From positions 1 to 64,000 of IMG/VR virus record IMGVR_UViG_3300008267_013251: DNA of 64,000 nt, one strand, 5' to 3'. The first letter of the stretch is position 1; each line of letters opens with the position of its first letter. The stretch comes from a virus. Positions 44,496 to 51,887 of the stretch are shown piece by piece. The notes under the pieces are model-generated. The model was not told the origin of the DNA. It did no database searches and saw only the letters and a program-made list of their open reading frames with translations. The position numbers and the translations under genes are program-made.

Positions 44496-44641
44496 TTACT
44501 CAATATCGGACTTAATATCAGGATGGTTGGTCTTGATGTAGTCCTTGAACGCACGGGACATGATGGTAGTCAAAGTGCGCTCTTCACGCTTGGAAATAGT
44601 CCGAAGAGCATCGTTGCGGTAGCTTGCTTCTTATCAGACAT
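44496..44641 (-). pseudogene. Frameshifted ~49-codon gene
   Basis: AGGAGG lies 5 bases before ATG 44641. The start reads MSDKKQ, then the frame breaks. One base missing near GATAAGAAG would give MSDK-EASYRNDALRTISKREERT, then LTTIMSRAFKDYIKTNHPDIKSDIE to TAA 44496. The total length of 146 is not a multiple of three. Either a real inactivation, a programmed shift or a sequence error. Confidence 0.6.
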
Positions 44642-44752
44642 CGCATCCTCCTTAAAAAAGTAAAAGAAACCGGGAGAATCGAAGTGATTCATTCCCTATG
44701 TGAACATGATACCAAACGCACGAAAAAAACACAACTCAAAATAAAAATATGC

Positions 44753-45700
44753 TTACTGATCCACAGGTTGATCAAGAGAATTCTTGCCCTTTCTCTTTAC
44801 CCTTTCTTGACTTGCGACATTGAGTAAATCTCCCACTTGTACAGAATTGATGCAAGCCATAGCTTTATCGAGACGAGGTTTACACGGGAGAAGTAGCTTC
44901 ACCATTTCAATATCATTTCGTTTGACTGCTTCCGTGAATACGCTCGTCACACCTCTGAATCCTGTTTTGACAATCGAACTTGCCAAATCTAATTTCTGCT
45001 TACTGGGCTTTCCCCATTTGTAGACACTATTGAAGTAATATTTCAAAACATCTTGTCTGAAAATATCTTTCAGATTATAATACTTAGATATAAAAACCAA
45101 ATCTTCTTCTTTGAAGTTTGTATGCACACCTATGTTGGCATGCAGAAAATTCTTTAACCAATTGTCAGTTTCTTGAATTTTCTTTGCATCCTCAAATAGT
45201 TTCACAAAATAATGAAGCAAGTACTTTCTTTTAACAATTGCCAACAAAATAGCCTCACCGTGTGCGTTGAGACGCATTTTATGAATATCCAATTTGCTGA
45301 TTACAAAACTTCGAAAATAGTCTGGTGTATCTGCAAATCCATCAAGAATTTTATTGAAAAAATCTTTGCAAAAATAAATCTCATCAGGCAAAATTTCTTG
45401 CATTTGCTTGTAATCATAACACTCAAATAAAATTGAAAAAATTTGTTCTTGCTCTCCCGTTGTCAAAAGGGAAAAGTCCTCTGCAAGAAATGTAGAAATG
45501 ATATCTTTATCACCTAAAGTACAAAGAAATTGACTTTCATCTATTCTGTCCATACTGTTAAAAGCTTGAATTCTTTTGAGATACTTGTAAATATCTTTTC
45601 TATCTTTCATATCATATTCTTTATTTCTCATGATTGAGAAAATGAGTTGTCGATAATCCCCAGTATCGAGCAAATTTGATATTTCAGTATTAGTAAACAT
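44753..45700 (-). CDS. Helical-repeat (ankyrin-like) protein
   Basis: 315 residues, largely helical. The clearest repeat-like piece near the end, GVTSVFTEAVKRNDIEMVKLLLP, is ankyrin-like (A--ND-EMVKLLL). The earlier part has ISTFLAEDFSLL and AIVKRKYLLHYFVKLF, plausible further helical pairs. AGGAGG precedes the ATG. It is likely a protein-interaction module and probably related to its neighbour at 45716-46093. Confidence 0.65.
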   Translation of the reverse strand: MFTNTEISNLLDTGDYRQLIFSIMRNKEYDMKDRKDIYKYLKRIQAFNSMDRIDESQFLCTLGDKDIISTFLAEDFSLLTTGEQEQIFSILFECYDYKQMQEILPDEIYFCKDFFNKILDGFADTPDYFRSFVISKLDIHKMRLNAHGEAILLAIVKRKYLLHYFVKLFEDAKKIQETDNWLKNFLHANIGVHTNFKEEDLVFISKYYNLKDIFRQDVLKYYFNSVYKWGKPSKQKLDLASSIVKTGFRGVTSVFTEAVKRNDIEMVKLLLPCKPRLDKAMACINSVQVGDLLNVASQERVKRKGKNSLDQPVDQ

Positions 45701-45715
45701 ATTTCAGCCCTCCTG

Positions 45716-46093
45716 TCACTTTTTGCGTTGCAAATATTCAGCTAATTCATAGTTTTGCATTTGAACTGCTTTGAATATTGCAAAGTCTATGTTTTTTGCT
45801 CCCCTCCTGATAGCAAAATTAATTCCATCAGGCCAATTCAATTCTACTGACCGAATGAGCAAAGTGTCCACATTAGCAAATTCCATAAATGGTTCAATCT
45901 TCTTGTATTCACCAGTTTTCAGATATTCGGATATCGTCTTTTCAATACATTTTGTATCCGCACCTCTTGATGTGCAATACCGAATGAGTTTTTTTTGTCC
46001 AATGATGTCAAATTCATCATTTTCGTTTTTGATAGCGTACTCTAAAATTTTATCAAATTCGTTATTATCTAACAATTTATTGAGATTTGTCAT
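45716..46093 (-). CDS. Small helical-repeat (ankyrin-like) protein
   Basis: 125 residues. Repeated units FDKILEYAIKNEND, LLIRSVELNWPDGINFAIRRGAK and FAIFKAVQMQNYELAEYLQ have ankyrin spacing. GGAGG precedes the start. It shares a likely origin with the larger helical-repeat protein directly downstream. Confidence 0.65.
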   Translation of the reverse strand: MTNLNKLLDNNEFDKILEYAIKNENDEFDIIGQKKLIRYCTSRGADTKCIEKTISEYLKTGEYKKIEPFMEFANVDTLLIRSVELNWPDGINFAIRRGAKNIDFAIFKAVQMQNYELAEYLQRKK

Positions 46094-46102
46094 ATTGCCT
46101 CC

Positions 46103-46306
46103 TTACCATTGAAACATTTCTACCAAATACAAGTATTCATCCTGTCCAACGACAACTTTGTAACATTCTGTATAAGGGTTATAGCCTTCTATATGGCACA
46201 CATGTTCAGTCTTTTCAGCAAACGAAAGGACTGCTTCCCAGTCTTCCACTTGATTAGAAAGAGGTTGATAAGAACCATTTTCAATCTTAACTCGAATGCA
46301 GTCCAT
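46103..46306 (-). CDS. Unrecognised small protein, 67 residues
   Basis: Start ATG 46306 chosen for AAGGAGA upstream. Sequence MDCIRVKIENGSYQPLSNQVEDW, then a mixed alpha/beta stretch ending YLYLVEMFQW. No family recognised. Confidence 0.65.
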   Translation of the reverse strand: MDCIRVKIENGSYQPLSNQVEDWEAVLSFAEKTEHVCHIEGYNPYTECYKVVVGQDEYLYLVEMFQW

Positions 46307-46387
46307 TGCTCTTCTCCTTGTTGAATGAAAAGACTCTTTAAACAAGTCTTATCATAACAAGTTTCGCCATATTAATCAAATAAAAAA

Positions 46388-47575
46388 CTAACCATTTTTT
46401 ACCGCAGCAGTTCTGTTGTATCCAACAGAAACCTGTTTCCAAGTTGTTCCAGCAGCAACTGTTTGAATTGGAGATGAATAAAATTGCAGGGCAGCATTGG
46501 TTCCTATTTGGCCGGTTATGGTGGATGTGCCAAAAATAACATTTCTTCCCCAACACCAAAGACTTCCATCACTTTTTATGGCTCCTGTTGATTGTCCAAA
46601 CCCTCCACAATCAACCTGTTTCCAACTTGTTCCGGCAGATACAGTTTGAACGGGAGATGAGCGGTTAGTAATAGTATTATCCCCTAATGATCCTGTAAGG
46701 TTATACCCCCACATCCAGAGGCTTCCGTCATTCTTGATTGCCCCCGTGTGGTTGCCACCACCCATCGAAACTTGTTTCCAGCTTGTCCCTCCTGTTATTG
46801 TTTGGATCGGAGATGACTTATCAACAATTGTGTTATCTCCTAAACCACCGAAGCTGTTGCCTCCCCAAGTCCAGAGAGTTCCATCCGTCTTAATTGCTGC
46901 CGTTGAAAATCCTCCGCAAGAAACATTTAGCCAATTAGTTCCACCAGCTACTGTTTGGACAGGAGAACTACGATGAGTTCTAGTATTATCTCCAAGCTGC
47001 CCTTGGTTGTTATACCCCCATAGCCAAAGCGTACCGTCTGTTTTTATGCAAGCAGTATGATATCCACCGCAAGATATTTTGTTCCAGTTTGTACCAGCTG
47101 CTACTGTTTGTACACCAGAGCTTCTTTTTGTTACTGTATTATCTCCAAGCTCTCCATCTGCATTATATCCCCACATCCAGAGCGTTCCATCTGTCTTTAT
47201 AGCAGCACTATGGTAGTATCCAGCAGCACATGTTTTCCAAAATGTTCCAGATATAGCTGTAGTCACGGGAGAGGAATAATTAGTTACATTGTTAGTACCT
47301 AGTTGGCCGTGATTGTTATAGCCCCATACCCAGAGTGCATTGTCAGTTTTTATAGACAATGAATGATATGAGCCAAGATGAATTTCTTTCCAGTTTGTGC
47401 CAGCAGACACAGTCTGAACAGGAGAGCTTCTGCTGGTTACGGAGTTGTCCCCCAGTCCTCCTTGATAATTTCTTCCCCAAGACCAAAGAGTGCTTCCTAC
47501 AAACTGGTCGAGAAGCCAAGCGTCAGTAATAAAAACTTTTTTAACATCACCGTCAGGTCTTGAAATAAATGGCAT
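46388..47575 (-). CDS. RCC1-repeat surface protein (second copy)
   Basis: 395 residues. The leader MPFISRPDGDVKKVFITDAWLL is followed by seven ~50-residue RCC1 units (GTLWMWGYN--G-LGDNT---RSSPVQTVAAGTNW). The repeat wording is close to the partial protein at 1-1379, so the two are paralogues with different N-termini. It ends right after the last blade. Probable virion propeller involved in adsorption. AATAAATA lies upstream and AAGGAAA before the ATG. Confidence 0.9.
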   Translation of the reverse strand: MPFISRPDGDVKKVFITDAWLLDQFVGSTLWSWGRNYQGGLGDNSVTSRSSPVQTVSAGTNWKEIHLGSYHSLSIKTDNALWVWGYNNHGQLGTNNVTNYSSPVTTAISGTFWKTCAAGYYHSAAIKTDGTLWMWGYNADGELGDNTVTKRSSGVQTVAAGTNWNKISCGGYHTACIKTDGTLWLWGYNNQGQLGDNTRTHRSSPVQTVAGGTNWLNVSCGGFSTAAIKTDGTLWTWGGNSFGGLGDNTIVDKSSPIQTITGGTSWKQVSMGGGNHTGAIKNDGSLWMWGYNLTGSLGDNTITNRSSPVQTVSAGTSWKQVDCGGFGQSTGAIKSDGSLWCWGRNVIFGTSTITGQIGTNAALQFYSSPIQTVAAGTTWKQVSVGYNRTAAVKNG

Positions 47576-47596
47576 AGTGTATTTTCCTTGTATTAT

Positions 47597-47604
47597 TATT
47601 TATT
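47597..47604 (-). promoter_or_regulatory. Late-promoter-like octamer AATAAATA
   Basis: Seven of eight bases match the T4 late box, 21 bases upstream of ATG 47575 (RCC1 gene). Confidence 0.42.
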
Positions 47605-47615
47605 AGTATAATTAC

Positions 47616-47676
47616 GAAAAAACGAGCAGCAACCTCCCACACTATGTGGCCCGCCTTCGTGAGGTTACTGCTCGTT
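47616..47676 (-). terminator. Terminator after secreted-protein gene
   Basis: AACGAGCAG-AACCTC pairs with GAGGTT-CTGCTCGTT, enclosing a smaller hairpin CCACA-TAG-TGTGG. On the minus strand a T6 run follows. It separates the 47697 gene from the RCC1 gene. Confidence 0.8.
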
Positions 47677-47696
47677 ATGTCAAATTTTAAAATAAA

Positions 47697-48068
47697 TTAG
47701 TTGTAACGGCAGCATGCATACCACATGCCGTTAGCACCTTGTGCCACACCACTATCACGGAGAGGCCTTCTGCCATAATAACAGCAATTTTGGATTGCTG
47801 CTTGGGGTGAACCGCCCATTCCCACTCCCTCATAACCACCAGTTGGGTTGCCTAGGTGGGCCATACGAAGCAGTCGTGCCATTCGGTTAGCAACACCTTG
47901 CGCTGAATACAATTCACCGTTGTCATAATAGACTGTTCCTCCTGAATTGTTAGTGTTTTGGTTGCTGTAGTTGTTACTGCTGCCTCTCTTGAAAAGCCCG
48001 AAAGGGCCTGCAAAAGACTCGGTGGCCAGAGACATGATTGCCAGAGCAGCAAAAGCAAAACGCAACAT
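47697..48068 (-). CDS. Secreted Cys-rich protein, planctomycete-like
   Basis: 123 residues from ATG 48068 with GGAGG upstream. A signal peptide (MLRFAFAALAIMSLATESFA, likely cut before GPFG) precedes an Asn/Ser linker and a C-terminal domain with AQGVANRMARL, GYEGVGMGGSPQAAIQNCCYYGRR and GVAQGANGMWYACCRYN. From memory this combination is common in proteins of Planctomycetes. It is probably host-derived and exported. GC content is visibly higher than in neighbouring genes. Confidence 0.72.
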   Translation of the reverse strand: MLRFAFAALAIMSLATESFAGPFGLFKRGSSNNYSNQNTNNSGGTVYYDNGELYSAQGVANRMARLLRMAHLGNPTGGYEGVGMGGSPQAAIQNCCYYGRRPLRDSGVAQGANGMWYACCRYN

Positions 48069-48172
48069 TATTGTACTTCCTCCGTGATTCGAATCAGATG
48101 GCGCACTCTGACTCGCTTGATTAACCCTGCGCCGGGACAACTGCATGCTACCAACAGATTTTAAAAATGCAA

Positions 48173-48634
48173 CTAAAATTCTTCTTCAATATTTTGTGGT
48201 TTGGTAAGCCATTTAATATAAGCTGAGTTGGCAATCTTTTTACCCATAGAGTTCCACCATATGTCTGCTTTGTTGCAGAATTCTATTATTTCCTCAAGAT
48301 AGAGTATTGGCAGAGAACAACTTTCAAATTCCTGTAATTCATTGTCAACACGACATCCTTCTACCAAAACATCACCGAAAACAGCTATATCACGAAAAAA
48401 CTGATTGGTCACTCTGCAAAAACTATTTGCAATACAAGTTCCACGAATATTCAAAGGAAGTTTATTAGACTTTGCGTCTTTATTTACAACAATCAAAAAA
48501 GGATTGTCTTCGGCAACAGACACATGGCTTATTGGCCCGCCTACCATTTTTTGCTTTTCTTCTATATCATCATTTATCTCTATTAATTTTATTTCTCCTT
48601 CACATGGAATAAGCAAGGCACATATTTTTTTCAT
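48173..48634 (-). CDS. DUF3846-like protein
   Basis: 153 residues. MVGGPISHVSV...FLIVVNKDAKSNKLPLNIRG and then DIAVFGDVLVEG match the DUF3846 layout (vGG-ie-v, vnEegK--lp-N, i-G-vvi-g). Such proteins are common in phages and plasmids, with an unknown, possibly antirestriction-linked, role. The C-terminal 45 residues are an extra helical part. Confidence 0.65.
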   Translation of the reverse strand: MKKICALLIPCEGEIKLIEINDDIEEKQKMVGGPISHVSVAEDNPFLIVVNKDAKSNKLPLNIRGTCIANSFCRVTNQFFRDIAVFGDVLVEGCRVDNELQEFESCSLPILYLEEIIEFCNKADIWWNSMGKKIANSAYIKWLTKPQNIEEEF

Positions 48635-48672
48635 TTTTGCTTCCTTGAGTAAAGTTTCTATATTAACAAATT

Positions 48673-48777
48673 CTAGTCTTCGAGTAATTTCTTACAAACC
48701 CAAAAATATAGTAGAGGAAACACCACTACAGATAAAATAAGTAAAATGCTGAAAATCATTTCCTCAAAACGAGTCAC
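48673..48777 (-). CDS. Tiny membrane protein, 34 residues
   Basis: GTG 48777 with GGAG 6 bases upstream; product MTRFEEMIFSILLILSVVVF, then PLLYFWVCKKLLED: one transmembrane helix with a basic C-terminal end. A perfect TATAAATA lies 36 bases upstream, so late expression is likely. A holin-like or other membrane role is possible. Confidence 0.5.
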   Translation of the reverse strand: MTRFEEMIFSILLILSVVVFPLLYFWVCKKLLED

Positions 48778-48813
48778 AAGCTTCTCCGCAGTAATCCAAA
48801 CCCTCTACTCTTA

Positions 48814-48821
48814 TATTTATA
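48814..48821 (-). promoter_or_regulatory. T4-late-type promoter octamer TATAAATA
   Basis: Perfect octamer on the minus strand upstream of the tiny membrane-protein gene (GTG 48777). Confidence 0.45.
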
Positions 48822-48842
48822 ATACGAAAAATAGGATTCATC

Positions 48843-49517
48843 ATGTTCAAGCCGGGACCATTATACGAGAGACGAAAACAAATAGTACAACAACTAAAAC
48901 AAATTCCCCTTGAGACTGGTGATATAGTTTATAATGCATCTGATGTCACAGGTCCATTAGGAATACCTTTTGGCAAACTGATCCAAACTTTTACCAAATC
49001 ATTATACTCTCACGCCACTCTCATCCTTGTAGAGAATGGTGAAACATACGCAATAGATGTGTCAGATTGGGGAACAAGAAAACTCAGAGTAATAGACTGG
49101 TTTGACAACTGGTATATGACAGATTTTTGTGTCTACAGATTGCAGAATAAAACTAAAGATATTGAAAATTGCATCGAAAATCAAATCAAAGGTTTTTTAG
49201 AACTTGATCCAAGCTATGATTTCAACTTCAACGATCCCATGTCATTCTACTGCACCGAAGCCGTTAAAATGATGTACGGTAACTGTGGTTTGGATTTGGG
49301 TGGAGCTTACTTAGTAAAAGATATTGTTCCGAAATGGTTCTATCCATTCATATTAATTGGCAACTATTTCACTAAATTTTTGACAAATTCTTCCCTGCCA
49401 ACAAACATTCCCATCAGCGTGGTGGGCAACGAGAAAAAAGGTATGATGGCTAGCGAGTTGACATACAGAATATTTGAGTATGATAAAGCAACTGATACAA
49501 CCTTAAGATTCCTTTAA
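48843..49517 (+). CDS. YiiX/permuted NlpC-like cysteine amidase
   Basis: 224 residues. LETGDIVYNAS, SHATLILVENGETYAID (catalytic His-like) and MSFYCTEAVKMMY (catalytic Cys-like, after the His) are in the permuted papain order of YiiX/C92 proteins. Substrates in the family include lipid or peptide amides of the cell envelope. In a phage it may aid entry or release. Confidence 0.75.
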   Translation: MFKPGPLYERRKQIVQQLKQIPLETGDIVYNASDVTGPLGIPFGKLIQTFTKSLYSHATLILVENGETYAIDVSDWGTRKLRVIDWFDNWYMTDFCVYRLQNKTKDIENCIENQIKGFLELDPSYDFNFNDPMSFYCTEAVKMMYGNCGLDLGGAYLVKDIVPKWFYPFILIGNYFTKFLTNSSLPTNIPISVVGNEKKGMMASELTYRIFEYDKATDTTLRFL

Positions 49518-49558
49518 TAAAACATACATATATTAACTATCTTTTAGAAGGTGTTAAT

Positions 49559-49762
49559 ATGAAATCGTTTCATGAGTACTGCGAAGAAAAAGGTTATGTA
49601 TTAGAAGAAAAACAATGGATTGCTGGTGCAATTAAGCATCCCGGTCGTTGTGCAGACATGGGCAGCAAAAAGTGCCCAGAGGGTAGCCCACAGTACAAAC
49701 TTGCCAAAAGACTAAAGCCCGGAGGCGATCTTTATAAAGGCAAAAAGAAAAAGAATAAATAA
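49559..49762 (+). CDS. Small basic protein (WIAGAIKHPG family)
   Basis: 67 residues. WIAGAIKHPGRCAD, CPEGSPQYKLAKRLKPGG and a Lys-rich end recall a small conserved phage family. The leader MKSFHEYCEEKGYVLEE resembles capsid-targeting leaders (F-x-EY, then LEE). GAAGG precedes ATG. Confidence 0.7.
   Translation: MKSFHEYCEEKGYVLEEKQWIAGAIKHPGRCADMGSKKCPEGSPQYKLAKRLKPGGDLYKGKKKKNK
49754..49761 (+). promoter_or_regulatory. Late-promoter-like octamer AATAAATA
   Basis: Overlaps the end of the 49559 gene and lies 24 bases upstream of ATG 49786, the first gene of the long virion-protein pair. Confidence 0.35.
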
Positions 49763-49785
49763 ACCTTAAAAAGTATATAATTATT

Positions 49786-50934
49786 ATGGAAAATATTATT
49801 AAATCAGCTAATTCTGTTAAACAAAATCCATTCATTCTTGAAAATGGGGAATATTTTCCATATTTAACTTTCAAAGAATTTATAAAGACTTGCGAACAGG
49901 ATCGTTTAGATGAAATCCAATTCCTGAAAAACGCTTGGGACAAGCTCAAAGGTGGATTCAAATCAGCTTTCGGTTCTTGGGATCAAAAACAAGAACCTGA
50001 ACAGCAACAACCGGCTCAAGGAGCACAAAAACCAACCGACCCTTTCGCTGCTCAAAGTATTTCTACTACCGATATATCAAAAATAAATTTAGAAGCACCA
50101 CCCAAAGATGCAAACCCTGACGCAGTCACAGAAAAATATCAAGGACTTTGGGATAAGGTAAAATCTTTTGCCGTCAAGATGAAGGATGTGATACTTGCAG
50201 CTTCACGCATGACAGGCATAAGCGCACCATTAGCCATAGCAATTATATTTGCTGGCTGGTACGGAGGCATGGCTGCAATTCCGGCAGCTGTGATTCTTTA
50301 TTTCACCAGAAAAATATTGATGACACCAATCTTGGGTTTTGCCGGGAAAGTGTATGATACGGCTGTTGATACGGCAAGAAATGTTATCAGAGGGCCTAAA
50401 GTTCAAAAAGAAAGCTTTTCACTCATCAATGAGTGGACATTCACCAACGACTTCAGAAACTATAGCTTATATAAATTTCTTAAAAATGAAGGTGATATTG
50501 ATGTGAGCTACAAGGAGTGGCTTGCAAATCCAAATTATGAACTACTAACTGAAGGAAGAGTTAGCGATTACTTGCTGAACCTTATCGGCAGAGGCGCTGG
50601 TCATGTTGCCGGATTCGTGTCATCAGCTGTGAAAAAGACTGCAAAATTCCTTTACAACGGTATTGCATCGGCTCTTCAATGGGTTTGGAAATGGAAAGTG
50701 CCTATCGGCAAATTCCTCTTTTTAATGGCAATCGGTGTGCTTGTTGGTGGGACTATTACCAAACTGACCGCACCTATCGTAAACGATGCTGTTTCTTCAG
50801 TAAAAACAGCTATAGGCATGGGCGCTAAAGTACCTCCAGCTGAAGTAGCAGAACTAAATCAAATTGCTAAGCTGATCCCAATGCTGGAATGCCACCTGAA
50901 AATTGGGCTAATCCTGATTCTACAGATGCAGTAG
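49786..50934 (+). CDS. Putative head-targeted membrane-active virion protein, 5' part of frameshifted gene
   Basis: 382 residues as read. The leader YLTFKEFIKTCEQDRLDE|IQF has a capsid-targeting look with an L-x-E cleavage site. Hydrophobic helices at ~150-185 (ISAPLAIAIIFAGWYGGMAAIPAAVILYF) and ~305-325. A second signal SYKEWLANPNYELLTE|G occurs mid-protein. The last ~20 residues (LECHLKIGLILILQMQ) do not fit: one added base near 50874 would restore KLDPNAGMPPENWANPD and continue into 50889-51887. Paralogue of 51887-53407. Possibly a multi-cleaved internal head or DNA-injection protein. Confidence 0.65.
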   Translation: MENIIKSANSVKQNPFILENGEYFPYLTFKEFIKTCEQDRLDEIQFLKNAWDKLKGGFKSAFGSWDQKQEPEQQQPAQGAQKPTDPFAAQSISTTDISKINLEAPPKDANPDAVTEKYQGLWDKVKSFAVKMKDVILAASRMTGISAPLAIAIIFAGWYGGMAAIPAAVILYFTRKILMTPILGFAGKVYDTAVDTARNVIRGPKVQKESFSLINEWTFTNDFRNYSLYKFLKNEGDIDVSYKEWLANPNYELLTEGRVSDYLLNLIGRGAGHVAGFVSSAVKKTAKFLYNGIASALQWVWKWKVPIGKFLFLMAIGVLVGGTITKLTAPIVNDAVSSVKTAIGMGAKVPPAEVAELNQIAKLIPMLECHLKIGLILILQMQ

Positions 50935-51887
50935 GCGTTGCTCAAAGAGCCGTTGATGCGAAGCAGGCCCTAGCGCAAGGCAAAGACATTGTAGACAGTC
51001 TTGTAACAAAGTGGGGAATTATAAAACAGAGATTAGTCGATGTCATGAGAGATATGCAAAATCCAGATAAAGATGCTGTTGCTGTCATGAATGCTGCTCA
51101 AACTAAGGCAGAATTCAGCGCAGCCTATGAAAAAGCATCCTCACTAGGATCGAGTTACTTCAAAAGGTTTACGGATGCCTTAGAGCGCTTTTCACAAAAG
51201 ACGGGCAAGCCAATACCAGACATTGATGTATCTTCAATGGCACCAGACGATTCTGCTGTTGACCAATTTGGCAACATAGTTCAAAGCAAGGCCGATGCTG
51301 GGCAAGCAGCAAGCGATGCGGTAGCATCTGATATTGATCCAAGTATGATGGCTCCAGATGACTCCGCTGTTGATCAATTTGGAAATGTGATACAGAGCAA
51401 AGCAGAAGTAAAATCTATAATAGACACAGTTAAAAATAGTGCTTTATACAAAAATGCCGAGTCCTTACTCAGGCAAAAACTCGGCTCTGCCAGTATGAAA
51501 GATATTGATGCTTCTATGGCAAATATTGATAATTACAACAACATAATACTTAACAAACACAACATGTTTTCTTATATTGAAAAAACCCTCAATAAAACAG
51601 GCCTTAATTTGAGAAGTTGGTTGCCAGATGTCATCAAAAACAAAGGTGTCGATGAATCTTTTGCAGACTTTTTGAAGGACACAGGAACAGAAGTCAAATT
51701 TGATTCCCCTGAATATCAAACTTTGAAAACTTATTGGAATGAAGTATTAGAAAAAGTTGGAAGAGAAGGGATTGCTGGCCCCAAATCTAATTTAGAAAAG
51801 ATTGGAGAACTGTTTTCGAAACAAGCTGACAGACTCAGAGACAGAAAATTTGAATTAGAACAGTTTATGCGAGGCGGTAAACGATAA
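50889..51887 (+). CDS. 3' part of the same frameshifted gene
   Basis: The frame opens right after a stop at 50868-50870. Its first codons (ADPNAGMPPENWANPD) read as the natural continuation of the previous frame, and ATG 50889 has no ribosome site. It has two near-identical repeats (MAPDDSAVDQFGN-x-x-QSKA at about 117 and 155) and long helices (KSNLEKIGELFSKQADRLRDRKFELEQF). The combined product would be about 700 residues. It ends in TAATG, overlapping the next start. Confidence 0.6.
   Translation: MPPENWANPDSTDAVGVAQRAVDAKQALAQGKDIVDSLVTKWGIIKQRLVDVMRDMQNPDKDAVAVMNAAQTKAEFSAAYEKASSLGSSYFKRFTDALERFSQKTGKPIPDIDVSSMAPDDSAVDQFGNIVQSKADAGQAASDAVASDIDPSMMAPDDSAVDQFGNVIQSKAEVKSIIDTVKNSALYKNAESLLRQKLGSASMKDIDASMANIDNYNNIILNKHNMFSYIEKTLNKTGLNLRSWLPDVIKNKGVDESFADFLKDTGTEVKFDSPEYQTLKTYWNEVLEKVGREGIAGPKSNLEKIGELFSKQADRLRDRKFELEQFMRGGKR

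Noticed and set aside
46734-47563. Plus-strand frames with repeated PSVLIA and FQLVPP text
   Set aside because: Shadows of the second RCC1 gene for the same reason.
50889-51887. An independent gene starting at ATG 50889
   Set aside because: No ribosome site, and the codons before the ATG continue the upstream protein; better read as the 3' part of a frameshifted gene.
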